Shown piece after piece: positions 16,837 through 26,725 of a stretch of DNA of 64,000 nucleotides; position 1 is the stretch's first letter; every line of letters begins with the position of its first letter. Source of the DNA: Runella salmonicolor (GTDB lineage Bacteria > Bacteroidota > Bacteroidia > Cytophagales > Spirosomataceae). The stretch covers positions 372,001 to 436,000 of the forward strand of contig NZ_JAMZEL010000004.1 of NCBI RefSeq assembly GCF_024158025.1. Direction: 5' to 3'. The notes beneath the pieces were generated by a model. That model was not told the DNA's origin, searched no databases, and worked only from the letters and a program-made list of their open reading frames with translations. The translations under genes and the position numbers were made by a program.

Positions 16837-18984
16837 TTATTTTCCTTTCCCCCAAATCGCCAGCGCTATGCGCAGTTTATAGTATTCATATTGGCCTTCC
16901 AGTTGCTCAAACAATGGTTTTAGCGCTGCGCCGGGCGTTACTTGGAGTAGGTCGGCGGCTTCGGTGATGGTGCGGTATTCATTTTTGGTGAGGTACTGCC
17001 ATACGTCTATTTCGTAGCCATCTTCGTACAGCTTGGCCAAGTGCGAATAGACCGTCAGTTCGTTCAAGTTTCGGCGTTGGGCAATCTGACTTGGTGTCAA
17101 TCCCTGTTTGTACAAATCGTGGGTTTCGATGTAAGTCATGCCATTAACGATGCGCGTACCCGGCTGGGTTTTGGAACGGGCGTATTCCAGAATCTCGTTG
17201 ATAAACGCTTCGCCGTAATGCGAAAACTTGGTTTCTCCTACCCCCGAAACCTGCAACATCTGAAAACGATTAATGGGGCGTTTTTCGGCCATATCCGACA
17301 GCGTAGCATCCGAAAATACCACAAACGGCGGTACGTTTAGGTCATCGGCCAACTGCTTCCGTACTTTGCGTAATCGCTCAAACAGTTCATCACGAATGAC
17401 CTCTTTCTTGGTCTTGACCGGCTCAGCGGTTTCTTCCTGACGCTTGCGTTTTTCTTCGTACGACTCAAACCGCACCAACTGCACCTTGCGCTCTCCGCGC
17501 AGTACTTGCCACGAGGTTTCGTTGAGCTTGAGTGAGTGAGCTTCGTCGTAGGCCACATCCATCACGCCCGAGTTGAGCATTTGGGTGAGGTAGTCGGCCC
17601 ATTCTTCGGCGCGCAGCTCGCGGCCTGCGCCAAAAGTCTTGATGCGGTCGTAGCCGCGCTCGGTTACGTTGCGGTTGTGGGAGCCGCGCAGTACGTCAAC
17701 CAACAGGCCCATCGCAATTCTCTGGTCCGTACGCGCAATGGCCGACAGGGCCTTTTGGGCGGCCAGTGTTGCGTCAAATTTGGAGCGGGGATTGCGGCAT
17801 ACATCACAGTTGCCGCAATCGCGGTCGACGGCTTCGTTGAAATAACTCAACAAAATGCGCCGCCGACAGTGGTCTGCCTCGGCATATTGCTTCATGCGGT
17901 CGAGTTTGGCAAACTGAATATCTTTGAGGTGTTGGGGCAACTCCGAACTTGCAATCATGTCGCGGCGCATCATCCAATCGGCAAAGCTATAAAACAGCAT
18001 CGTGTCGGATTTAAGTCCGTCGCGGCCTGCGCGGCCAATTTCTTGGTAAAAACTTTCGACGTTGCTGGGCATGTTGTAGTGCATAATCCAGCGTACGTTC
18101 GATTTATCAATCCCCATTCCGAAAGCGATGGTGGCGACCATGATTTGTATATCGTCGCGCAGAAAATCATCCTGCACTTTGGAGCGTTCTTCGGGAGGGA
18201 GTTTGGCGTGATAATGCCGTGCATTGATGCCCTTTGCGCGTAGTTTTTGGGCAATGTCTTCGGTGGTTTTGCGGGCCAGACAGTAGATGATGCCCGACTG
18301 ATTGGGGTGGTCGTTGATAAATTGCTCAATGACCTTGATTCGGTTGCGCCCCGACAGCACATTGAGCGAAAGGTTGGGGCGGTCAAACGAGGCCTCAAAC
18401 ACCCGCGCTTCGGGAATGCCCAATTGTTTCAGCACATCCCGCCGCGTTACGCGGTCGGCGGTGGCCGTTAGCGCCACCATGGGCACGTCGGGAAACGCCG
18501 CTTTTAGAATGTGCAGCTGCGTGTATTCCGGACGAAAATCGTGCCCCCACACCGATACGCAGTGAGATTCGTCAATGGCAAACAGATTGATTTTCAATGA
18601 CCTGATGAAGTCCAGCGAACCCGAGGCAAAAATCTTCTCTGGCGCAATATAGAGCAGTTTTAGCTCGCCTGCGTGGCATTGTTTTTCGATGGCGTATTGC
18701 TCCGCTGTACTCTGCGTACTGTTTAGAAAAGCGGCCTCAATGCCGTTGGCGCGGAGGGCTTGGACTTGGTCTTTCATGAGCGCAATCAACGGCGATATCA
18801 CGAGTGTGATGCCCTCTTTCATTAAGGCGGGGACTTGAAAACACACAGATTTGCCACCGCCCGTAGGCATCAGCACCATGCAGTCGTTTCCTGCCGCTAT
18901 CCAATCAATGATTTCGGATTGTAACGGTCTGAAGGTATCGTATCCAAAGTATTGTTTTAAAATCTGTTCTTTACTGAGCAACAT
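16837..18984 (-). CDS. recQ: ATP-dependent DNA helicase RecQ
   Basis: RecQ is a 3'-5' helicase in recombination and fork repair. The 715-residue protein carries helicase motif I TGGGKS (41-46), DESH box (138-141), helicase C domain with GRAGRDG, and a four-Cys zinc knuckle (HCRRR, then DCGNCDVC). The RQC winged helix and an HRDC domain (LFERLRKVRKQLADDLNVPP, about 510-590) follow. After HRDC there is a C-terminal helix-turn-helix extension (THDLYKQGLTPSQIAQRRNL) found in many Bacteroidota RecQ proteins. It stands alone between oligopeptidase B and a divergent secreted protein. Confidence 0.96.
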   Translation of the reverse strand: MLLSKEQILKQYFGYDTFRPLQSEIIDWIAAGNDCMVLMPTGGGKSVCFQVPALMKEGITLVISPLIALMKDQVQALRANGIEAAFLNSTQSTAEQYAIEKQCHAGELKLLYIAPEKIFASGSLDFIRSLKINLFAIDESHCVSVWGHDFRPEYTQLHILKAAFPDVPMVALTATADRVTRRDVLKQLGIPEARVFEASFDRPNLSLNVLSGRNRIKVIEQFINDHPNQSGIIYCLARKTTEDIAQKLRAKGINARHYHAKLPPEERSKVQDDFLRDDIQIMVATIAFGMGIDKSNVRWIMHYNMPSNVESFYQEIGRAGRDGLKSDTMLFYSFADWMMRRDMIASSELPQHLKDIQFAKLDRMKQYAEADHCRRRILLSYFNEAVDRDCGNCDVCRNPRSKFDATLAAQKALSAIARTDQRIAMGLLVDVLRGSHNRNVTERGYDRIKTFGAGRELRAEEWADYLTQMLNSGVMDVAYDEAHSLKLNETSWQVLRGERKVQLVRFESYEEKRKRQEETAEPVKTKKEVIRDELFERLRKVRKQLADDLNVPPFVVFSDATLSDMAEKRPINRFQMLQVSGVGETKFSHYGEAFINEILEYARSKTQPGTRIVNGMTYIETHDLYKQGLTPSQIAQRRNLNELTVYSHLAKLYEDGYEIDVWQYLTKNEYRTITEAADLLQVTPGAALKPLFEQLEGQYEYYKLRIALAIWGKGK

Positions 18985-19152
18985 CAGACTATGTACTTTT
19001 TGTGGTTTATGCGGTTCTAGCCCTTTCTCGTATCTCTCGTTTCAGGCGTTCCTACAGCTTAGACGCTATTACTTATTTTATGGTACGGCAAGTAAGGTAA
19101 AAGTTGCCTAAAATTGGGTAATTATTCCAAAACCTTTATCTCTTTACTTAAG

Positions 19153-19986
19153 ATGAAAACCTATTTGATGGCCCTTACAACGCTGTTGTGGGGGTGTACT
19201 GCACTTGCTCAAAAAGTGGCTCTTGTAAGCCTAGAAGACCGCCGTTCTCTTAGTAATTCTTACTTCGGAAACCGCTGTGAAATTGAAATTAAGACGACCG
19301 GCGACGAAGTACGTAAATACAAATACGTCAGAATCAAGAGTCTCGCTAAGGCGGTTGACAGTGAAGGCGTTGAGCTTCTAACCGATAAACAAGATCGGGC
19401 TGATTATGCCGAAATTGGGGACGAAAAACTTAAAATTGAACTTAAAAATCCGCTGCGTAAAGCGACCTCCATCAAAGAAGTTTCGGGGACGTTGGATTTG
19501 TATAATCCTACCGAAGCCAACGGCGCGATTGTGAAAGTGGCCAATTTTCAGGCAAAGCCCAATATCAATTTATTGCCTAAAAAAGCACCGCTGTCTGTTA
19601 CGTTTTTTACCAAAGAGTCGGTCGAAAAAATGGCCAAAGAACAAAAAGCGGAGCGTGATGCCAAAATGAAACAGCTCGACCCCGCCACGCGCGAAATCGC
19701 CGCTGGACTTATGGCCTTGGTGGAGGGATTTGGGGCGGGCATGGCTGGCGAAAACGAACTTTCGTTTTACGTAAACGGGGATTTAAGCAAACTCGTAGAC
19801 ATCAAAATGGAAGATGAAACGGGCAAAGAAATACGCCGAAGTGGACGCTTTATCTCGGGCGACCACCTGCACACCTACAGCTATGATGAAAAACCAAACC
19901 CCAAATGGAGACTCAAAATTCTCATCGAAACCTCTGCTTCCGTTAAGTCCGTGCCGTTTAGCCTGAAAGATATTGAATTGCCCTGA
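19153..19986 (+). CDS. Secreted protein of unknown function
   Basis: I do not recognise this family. The 277-residue protein starts best at ATG 19153, which gives a clean Sec signal peptide (MKTYLMALTTLLWGCTALAQ); an upstream in-frame ATG at 19114 would hide it. A cysteine in WGC is only a weak lipobox. The rest looks beta-rich, with a Lys/Glu-rich helical stretch (SVEKMAKEQKAERDAKMK) and a Gly-rich segment (LVEGFGAGMAGENE). It is probably periplasmic or surface-located. No operon partner is evident. Confidence 0.75.
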   Translation: MKTYLMALTTLLWGCTALAQKVALVSLEDRRSLSNSYFGNRCEIEIKTTGDEVRKYKYVRIKSLAKAVDSEGVELLTDKQDRADYAEIGDEKLKIELKNPLRKATSIKEVSGTLDLYNPTEANGAIVKVANFQAKPNINLLPKKAPLSVTFFTKESVEKMAKEQKAERDAKMKQLDPATREIAAGLMALVEGFGAGMAGENELSFYVNGDLSKLVDIKMEDETGKEIRRSGRFISGDHLHTYSYDEKPNPKWRLKILIETSASVKSVPFSLKDIELP

Positions 19987-20040
19987 GGCGCAGAACAGAC
20001 ACGATTTGTTTGAGGGAAAACTCATAAAGAGTATATCGCT

Positions 20041-20085
20041 ATGCAGCTTACCATTGAAATACCAGACAATAAAGTTCCTTGTTTT
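20041..20085 (+). pseudogene. Start fragment of an antitoxin-like small gene
   Basis: The frame from 20041 begins MQLTIEIPDNKVP, which looks like the N-terminus of small Bacteroidota/cyanobacterial antitoxin-like proteins. After about 13 residues the resemblance stops and the continuing frame (to 20328) has no recognisable content. The break coincides with a transposase-like fragment on the other strand. I infer a gene cut by an insertion that has itself decayed. The family call rests on a short match. Confidence 0.3.
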
Positions 20086-20234
20086 GATGGATGGTTTTTT
20101 AGAAGTGCGTCCTTTACCCGAATTTTGAGCCGCAGCGTCGAACTGTCTCCTTTTCCGCTACAAGTTCTTTCAAAAGCTGATTCTCGCGTAAAAGACGAGG
20201 TAGTCTGCTCGATAAACGATGCTTTGTCTCTCGG
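20075..20234 (-). mobile_element. Decayed IS3-type transposase OrfA fragment
   Basis: On the minus strand one frame reads RLLRENQLLKELVAEKE. After a one-base shift the next frame reads LRLKIRVKDALLK. Together they resemble the leucine-zipper tail of IS3-family OrfA proteins found in Bacteroidota. Stops flank both pieces and no OrfB or terminal repeats are visible, so only a frameshifted remnant remains. Identification is by resemblance alone. Confidence 0.35.
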
Positions 20235-20268
20235 TTTTAGGGGCATCCTTTATGGATTGCCCCTAAAA
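20235..20268. terminator. Hairpin with A/T-rich ends (possible bidirectional terminator)
   Basis: Arms TTTTAGGGGCATCC (20235-20248) and GGATTGCCCCTAAAA (20254-20268) pair with one bulged base and a 5-nt loop. It could end transcripts from either side, or mark the edge of the decayed insertion next to it. Confidence 0.45.
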
Positions 20269-20488
20269 ATCATCGAAGATGCAACGTTAAAATGGCGTAT
20301 CGTTGCTGTGATACTGTGTTGCTGGTAGTTTTGAAGGTGTTGTCTCACTCCAACTTTTGCGATGTTTGCTCATATTGACTACAAGTTAGGTTTTCCCTTA
20401 AGTTGTGTCTAGTTTTTTATCGGGCTGGCAAGTTGGGATGAGTCATGTTAAATCAATACTCGGAAAATAGATATTGATACTTTAAACT
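20269..20488. other. Intergenic stretch without recognised features
   Basis: Together with the fragments at 20041-20268, the region 19987-20488 holds no intact gene. I see no RNA gene or promoter match here. Confidence 0.5.
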
Positions 20489-23390
20489 TTATTTTTCGAG
20501 TATTAATTTCTTGGTAACGTTTTTATTATCAATAGTGATGTTTAACAAATACATACCTGATGATTGGTTGCTTAAATCAACTTCGATAGTATTATTATCA
20601 ACTTTGTACATAGATGATTGAATAATATTACCTATGATGTTTGTTACAACGATTTGTGCATCGCCTTTTTGACCTTTTAAATTAATACTAAACTTACCAG
20701 ATGATGGGTTAGGGAAGACTGTTGCTTTATCTAATTCAACTGTTTCAGTAGTATTAATTGCTTCGATATTAGCCGCTTGTCTGTTATTTGAGCCACAATT
20801 ATTAATAATTACAGTTAGGCCAGGATCAGGGAAAGAGCTATAACAACTATTGATCGCATCGAAACACACTGGATAATATGTACCTGCACCTACAGCTGTT
20901 GGGTTAGCCACCTTATTTGCTGGACTCATACCGATTTCATAAGATTGTAGTGTATGCCACTCTAAAGAAGAACCTGTAGGGCAAGAACTGGCTACTAAAC
21001 CGCTCAAGTTGACAGTAGTGCTTGGACAAACATTGGTTTTCATAAAAGTAGATAAAATAGGTGCTGAAGTACCCGAATTGCACACATCATATACTACTGA
21101 TTCTACACAAACACTCTGCTGATTTCTAAGTCCATCTGTATTTGCTGTAAAACCAAAAACTGCATTGGCATTACCACCTAAATCTAACTTTACAATATCT
21201 CTTATAGCTTGATTAACCAATCTGCCATCAAACATTACACTTATCGTTTTAGTAGTAGCATTCCATTTTATTTCGCAGTTATGCCAAGCATTATCTTCGA
21301 TGTTACCTAAATTCTTACTTTCTCCTACTCGGTTATATAAGTAATGATAGCCAGAGGTTTGGAATGCCGTACTATTAGGATATACATCTGTATCTATCTC
21401 AATAACACTCGTCTCATCAATTGGATCAATGTCCATATAGGTATTTCTTTGTGTATCAAATTCTACCGCAAAAGAAGGTCGAATTAATGCATATCCCATC
21501 AAACCATTGACGTTATTTTGACCCGAAGAAGCTGATCTAGGATTTCTGAAAAGAAATGCAATACCGTTGCCGCCATCTTTATTTCCAAAGAACGCTTTAA
21601 ATTTTATAGTGAAATCTCTGCCTAAATTAGCTGCTTGCTTGCTCCATGCCTGACCTGCGGCAGAAGTAGCATCAGGTGTTAATTGTATGTAACTATCTTT
21701 TAATACCGCTAATCCTGATAAATTAAACAATGAATTGCTAGGACAACTTAAAGATCCTGCTTGTATTACACTTACACCTGTGGTTGGGGTAGGTCCATAA
21801 CAAACATTGGTTGCATCAAAACATACCGGGTAATACGTACCTACGCCTACGGAAGTTGGACCAGCTACTTTGTTAGCAGCACTCAAACCTGTTCTAACGG
21901 TGTGCCATTCAAGGGCCGAACCTGAAGGGCAAGTACTGCTTACCAATCCACTCAAACTCGCAGTAGTAGATGAAGAAGGAATTGTAACACTTGTAGCTGA
22001 TAAAGTTGGGGCTGTTGAGCCAGCATTACAAGTGGTACAACGATTAATGGTTACGCTTACACCTGTGTTTGGGGTAGGTCCATAACAAACATTTGTTGCA
22101 TCAAAACATACCGGGTAATACGTACCTGCGCCTACGGAAGTTGGACTAACTNNNNNNNNNNNNNNNNNNNNNNNNNNNNNNNNNNNNNNNNNNNNNNNNN
22201 NNNNNNNNNNNNNNNNNNNNNNNNNNNNNNNNNNNNNNNNNNNNNNNNNNNAGGGCCGAACCTGAAGGGCAAGTACTGCTAACCAATCCATTCAAACTGG
22301 CAGTAGTACTCGGACAAACATTTGCTTTGGTCGTAGCTGATAATGTTGGGGCTGTTGAGCCAGCATTACAAGTGCCACTACAATCGCTGCCTATTACTGT
22401 AACACCAGTAGTGTTTATCGCACCAAAGCAGTTATTGGCTATATCATGGCATACAGGATAATAAGTATCTGATCTAAAACGTTCCACTAATAGGTTCGTA
22501 GGGTCTTGCACTTTTGAAACAGTAGCAAGGGTTGGATACCATTCAAGAGTTGTTCCTGTTGGACAACTGCTTGTTACTAACGAGTTTAGATTTACACTGC
22601 CGCTTGGGCATGTAGTTCTTACGTTGTTTGTAGATAATATTGGGGCTGTTGTTCCTGCATTACAAATAGTATATGTTACGGATTCTATACATACACTATG
22701 TTCGTTTGTCTTATTGGCTCTGGTACTCGCTGTAAAACCAAAAATAGCACTTGTAGTGCCTAAATAGCTTTGTATATCAGTAGTGATTTGATTTACTAAA
22801 TTTCCATCAACTTTTACGATTAAAGTTTTACTAGTGCTATTCCAATCAATTTCACAATTATGCCAGGCATTATTCTCAATATTGCCCAAATCTTTGGTAC
22901 CTCCTAGCCTACCATAATATCCACGACCATTAGTAACAAAGCTAGTGCTATTTGGATAGGTGTCTATATCATCTAATTTAGTAGAACCATCATCTTCTAC
23001 AACTACTAAAGAAGCATCTTTTTCTGTATCAAACTCTACGGCAAGAGAAAAGGCTATGCCAGAATATCCCATTAAACCATCAAAACTCCCACCACTAGAC
23101 GCAGAACTAGGTGATCTAAATAAAAAAGCTATGCCATTACCGCCATCTTTAGAACCAAAAAATGATTTGAATTTTATATTAAAATTTTTGGTAAGATTGG
23201 CGGTTTGTTTACTCCATGCCTGACCTGCGGCAGATGCAACATCTGGTGTTAATTGTATGTAGCTATTCTTCGCTGAGGCTAATCCTGATAAATTAAACAA
23301 TGAATTGCTAGGACACGTAGTTGGTACTTGTGCAATAGATTGTAACGCAAAAACAAAAAACGTCAAAAACAAAACAGTTGTTTTTGACAT
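20489..23390 (-). CDS. T9SS surface protein with two L-type lectin-like domains (interrupted by assembly gap)
   Basis: The gene reads across a 100-N gap at 22152-22251. Because 100 is not a multiple of three, it appears as two frames, but the sequence on both sides belongs to one protein. From ATG 23390 (MSKTTVLFLTFFVFALQSIAQ) the signal peptide is clean; ATG 23432 or 23510 would add residues in front. The order is: lectin-like domain (FNLSGLA, YIQLTPD, GGNGIAFLFR, WHNCEIDWN), Cys-rich units of about 87 residues (CPSGSALEWH, GTYYPVCFDA), a second lectin-like domain, another unit, and a T9SS sorting domain (VFPNPSSGK to KKLILEK). It probably binds sugars at the surface. The gene is visibly AT-richer than its neighbours. 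Confidence 0.8.
22152..22251. other. Assembly gap of 100 N
   Basis: Exactly 100 N, a usual placeholder length. It falls within near-identical Cys-rich repeats of the lectin-domain protein gene, which probably broke the assembly. Frame analysis says the true length must be a multiple of three. Confidence 0.98.
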
Positions 23391-23760
23391 AAAAAATTTA
23401 AAAAAGGGTACTTTTTGCCATTCTATTTTCATTTCTTTAGACATAGCATACCGAATAGATAAATTAGTACTCATAATTGATAACATAGGTTTTAAAATGA
23501 TTACAATCAAATAAAGTAGAGGTTTGGCTAGAGTACGAGTATTCTAGTTATTTGGTTGCGTCAAAAGAAAAGGTGAATCGCCAGCTACAATATTCTTATA
23601 GTTCTCTTTGATTTGATGCCGATTGGATAGTTCATGTATTTTGTGAACGCCAGCATCGCAATTGCCTTACTTTTTTTGAGAATGGATTCACGAGCCTATT
23701 TGATTACTCCATCCAACTCCCACAGGCTTTTGTTTTTTGTGGTTGAAGCTTGTTACAAAA
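23391..23760. other. Intergenic region, no recognised gene
   Basis: About 370 bp between the lectin-gene start and a terminator. On the minus strand a stop-bounded frame of about 40 codons (ending SPFLLTQPNN) can be read at about 23548-23670, but it has no start I trust and no family I know. No full -7 promoter match was found. Confidence 0.4.
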
Positions 23761-23791
23761 AAATCCCCGCCGGCAGGACCAGCGGGGATTT
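23761..23791 (-). terminator. Terminator downstream of the GH106 gene
   Basis: Arms AAATCCCCGC (23761-23770) and GCGGGGATTT (23782-23791) pair perfectly around an 11-nt loop. On the minus strand it is followed by a T-run (23755-23763). It lies 100 bp past the stop of the gene at 23891. Confidence 0.7.
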
Positions 23792-23890
23792 ATCTCTCTA
23801 ACAGCCATAAAAACGAATACGATTAATGTTGTAACCATAATCTGTTATCCAATACGCCAGTCGATGGGTGGCCGTTGCAGCCGAGACCCA

Positions 23891-26491
23891 TTAATTTTTT
23901 GCCGCTTCCAAAGTCACATTACCCAACAGGCCCGAAGGCATGGGTGTCCATTGGGCGGCGTTAAACGGTTTGTATTGAATGTCTACCATGTTGATTTCCT
24001 GAAACTTCTTCCATTCGGGCTGCTGCGTGTCGCGCAGGCGCATGTAGTTGGCCGAAAGGTTAGTGACCTCAATCACAATACGATTTTGTTTGTTTTTCAG
24101 GGTATTGGCAGGAATGTCGAGTCGAAAAGGTAGGCTCCAAGCTGTACCGATTTTTTGGCCGTTGAGGGTCACATCAGCCACTTCGCGGACGTCGCCCAGA
24201 TCCAGGGTCATCTTTTGGGTCGGGCTAAAACCCTTGGGCAAATCAAAAGTGAGCGAATAGCGGGCCGTGCCCGAAAAATAACTTGCAGAGTCTGAAAGAG
24301 AAGCCCACGAACCGAGTTGAGTAAGGGTAGTGGCTTTGGGCAAATAGGGTTTTCCTTCCATAAATTCTAATTTCCAAGTGCCTTGGAGGGTTGCGGTTTT
24401 AACGTCGGCAAGAACTGGCCCGCGCTGGCGGACCGGTTTGGCGTTCAAGTGAACGTCGGCGAGGTTTTGAACCTCGCCGACGTTGGAATCCAAGTCCAAG
24501 CCCTCGCCGACGTTGGTGTCCAGCATCAAAAAGCAGGATTCCCCCGAAAGAAGTTTTAAGTACACCTGCGTTTTTCCGCCTTCTATCTTCATGGGCAACA
24601 GCGTAGTTTTGTCGGTCAGTGGTTGATAAAGGCCGATTTTTTTGGCAGGGGTGGAAAGCGTAATCCAATCTTCGCTGAATTTTTGGTCTTGGTTGGCAAT
24701 GAAATAGATGACCTTGCCACCCTGCACTTTTCGAATGTATTTCAGCCCCTCTTTGGCCCAAGTTTCCTGACGGAGATTGGCGGAGGTCAGCAGAATTTCA
24801 AGTCCTTGAAGGCTTGGGAAGCTTTGGCCCGTCCACGTTTGCAACACTTTTTGAAAGGATTCACTTCGCTCTTTTTGCTCATGAAAACCCGTGGGTTGCT
24901 TTGGTAAATGTTCCATAAAAATCACTTTAACGCCCATTTTTGTCAATTCTCCCAGTCGCGCAAGCGTGGCTTGGGGCAGGTAAGTAGTGGCGGGAACGAG
25001 CAATGTTTTGTACTTGCCCGAAGCGTCAGGTTTGAACTGTTGGAGTTGATTATCTGAAATAAAATCAAACGCAAAACCATTGTTCCAAAGCCATTCGCTC
25101 AACTGCCCAAAAGGCAGTTTTAGCAGCCATTTGTCTACGTGATGGACTTCCAACAGATGGATGCCGCCGCTGGCTCGGGCTTGGGTGGCCCACAGGTCGT
25201 GAATGGGAAAGTACACCAGCAGGTCGTTGTCGGGTTGACTGTTCTGCAAAATCGTCTGACAGCGCTCTACGTATTGATTCAGGAGTGGATAATGTTTCCA
25301 AAAGTGCGAATTGATGCCGTAGTTGGTGGAAGCATAAAACAGCCAACCCGGATAGTCGGCATTTTTGGGCGAGTAGGTGGTGCCGTGGTAAAAAATATGG
25401 TTGATACCCGCCGTAAACAACTCATCAAGCTGGGGTTTGATTTGCGAAAGTGACACTTTAAAATGATTAGCGAGCCAAGTCGTTGATTCTGAGCTGACCA
25501 GTTTCTTGCCCGTCAGGTGCGCTGCCGAGCTAGCAAACTTCATCGCCAGCGGATTGGGCGTGCCGTAGCGGTCCACTTCGTATTGGTCATCCACACGCAG
25601 GCCTTTGATGGGGAAACGGCTGCTGCCAAAGGATTCGGTTTCGGGAATATCCGACAGGGCGTACAAATCCAACAGATTGCCGGGGGAGCCGTGGGCTTGA
25701 TAGCGGGTTACAAAACCTTTTTGCCGCGACCAATCGGTCCATTTTTTGGCGTAATTCTCCGCCAATAGCTCCGACAACGTTTGGTGATAATCTATTTTGA
25801 CCAAGGCAGTGGTGGTATCCGTAAAAGCGGTCCACTGGCTCTGGAGGTCGTAGCCGCGTCTTTTTTTGAATTCATTCAGAAAATCATCCGTCCAGTTGGC
25901 ACCATAGACCTCGTAGGAATCGTTGTACATGGCACGAGGAAGGTCCTTGATGGTGGCAAACGCCGAATCAAAACGCTGCACGTACTTCGGAATGGCATCT
26001 ATCGCAAACGGGTCGAGCACCAATCCAGCACCGCCGGGCGCGGCACGTTTGACGGCCTGCTTGGTCAAAACACTTTGGAGTTGGCCGTTGGTGTACTGCC
26101 ATTTTTTTGCGGCCATGTCGGGCGTTACGTTCGGGCCACCGAAGGGCCAGCCTGTTCCGGTGGTCATGTCTACGCCGAGTCCGAGGCGCTTTGCTTCGCG
26201 GATGGTGTGCGTCAGCATCTGCATCCATTGCGGACTCAGGTAAGAAATGGCCTCTTTTTCAAGACCTTTGATGCCGTAAATCGGAATAATATGGACACCT
26301 CCCAGCCCCGCCTTCGCGAAGTTTTCGAGTTGCCAAGTGATGTCGCTCGCCGTAACGGTGCTGCCCATCCACCACCAGTAGGTCCAGGGTTTGACGGTAT
26401 TGGAGACGGGCTGTGGGGTGTTGGTCTGGGCCGTGATGGATGGCCCTGCTGCCAAGGTAATTAAAAGGCAAAGGGAGATGATTTTTTTCAC
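23891..26491 (-). CDS. GH106-type glycoside hydrolase (probable alpha-L-rhamnosidase)
   Basis: An 866-residue secreted enzyme with a signal peptide (about 1-21, ending SITAQ). The N-terminal phrases PWTYWWWMGSTVT, FAKAGLGGVHIIPIYG and GVDMTTGTGWPFGGP are typical of GH106, whose members remove alpha-L-rhamnose from plant polysaccharides. The C-terminus is a galactose-binding-like sandwich (DVTLNGQKIGTAWSLPFRLDI). Between the catalytic part and this sandwich, at about residues 662-684, lies an acidic insert (NVGEGLDLDSNVGEV) made by a DNA palindrome. No SusC/SusD transporter is nearby, so this is not a classic utilisation locus. Substrate is inferred from family only. Confidence 0.8.
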   Translation of the reverse strand: MKKIISLCLLITLAAGPSITAQTNTPQPVSNTVKPWTYWWWMGSTVTASDITWQLENFAKAGLGGVHIIPIYGIKGLEKEAISYLSPQWMQMLTHTIREAKRLGLGVDMTTGTGWPFGGPNVTPDMAAKKWQYTNGQLQSVLTKQAVKRAAPGGAGLVLDPFAIDAIPKYVQRFDSAFATIKDLPRAMYNDSYEVYGANWTDDFLNEFKKRRGYDLQSQWTAFTDTTTALVKIDYHQTLSELLAENYAKKWTDWSRQKGFVTRYQAHGSPGNLLDLYALSDIPETESFGSSRFPIKGLRVDDQYEVDRYGTPNPLAMKFASSAAHLTGKKLVSSESTTWLANHFKVSLSQIKPQLDELFTAGINHIFYHGTTYSPKNADYPGWLFYASTNYGINSHFWKHYPLLNQYVERCQTILQNSQPDNDLLVYFPIHDLWATQARASGGIHLLEVHHVDKWLLKLPFGQLSEWLWNNGFAFDFISDNQLQQFKPDASGKYKTLLVPATTYLPQATLARLGELTKMGVKVIFMEHLPKQPTGFHEQKERSESFQKVLQTWTGQSFPSLQGLEILLTSANLRQETWAKEGLKYIRKVQGGKVIYFIANQDQKFSEDWITLSTPAKKIGLYQPLTDKTTLLPMKIEGGKTQVYLKLLSGESCFLMLDTNVGEGLDLDSNVGEVQNLADVHLNAKPVRQRGPVLADVKTATLQGTWKLEFMEGKPYLPKATTLTQLGSWASLSDSASYFSGTARYSLTFDLPKGFSPTQKMTLDLGDVREVADVTLNGQKIGTAWSLPFRLDIPANTLKNKQNRIVIEVTNLSANYMRLRDTQQPEWKKFQEINMVDIQYKPFNAAQWTPMPSGLLGNVTLEAAKN
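24452..24516. repeat. 33-nt perfect palindrome plus half copy inside the GH106 gene
   Basis: Arms AACGTCGGCGAGGTT (24452-24466) and its exact complement (24470-24484) flank a 3-nt loop. A further copy of the right arm lies at 24502-24516. The two copies encode the repeated NVGE of the protein. The architecture matches the hairpins at 28157 and 36017. Confidence 0.8.
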
Positions 26492-26725
26492 TTTCTATGG
26501 GGTTAATACATCATTACTTTTTCGCAAGAGGAATTGATACGTATAAATGTTTTTTTGCGAAGCTATCTACCTGTTTTTTTGCGGAAATGTTGAGGATGAA
26601 TGCAATAAGCAAATTCAGACTGATTCCAAATTTTACGCAAAAATGTTGGAAATCGAACAATTTCAACGACTTGGTTGTAGTATTGTAACAAAGAAACTCA
26701 AGAATTATAACCTCGCATAACCAAT

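Noticed and set aside
17536..18243. 235-residue open frame on the plus strand
   Set aside because: It lies fully antisense to the helicase domains of recQ and has no recognisable motifs or start context.
22146..22291. Two separate genes ending and starting in the N gap
   Set aside because: The frames differ only because the gap is filled with exactly 100 N. The protein repeats match on both sides and a 45-bp true gap restores one frame. The apparent start MDWLAVLALQVRP is an out-of-frame artefact.
25781..26464. 227-residue open frame on the plus strand
   Set aside because: Antisense to the GH106 gene; composition and lack of motifs mark it as a shadow frame.
26497..26688. 63-residue open frame between the GH106 gene and ferritin
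   Set aside because: No family resemblance, Phe/Cys-rich shadow-like composition and no promoter match. The region is better read as a divergent control region.
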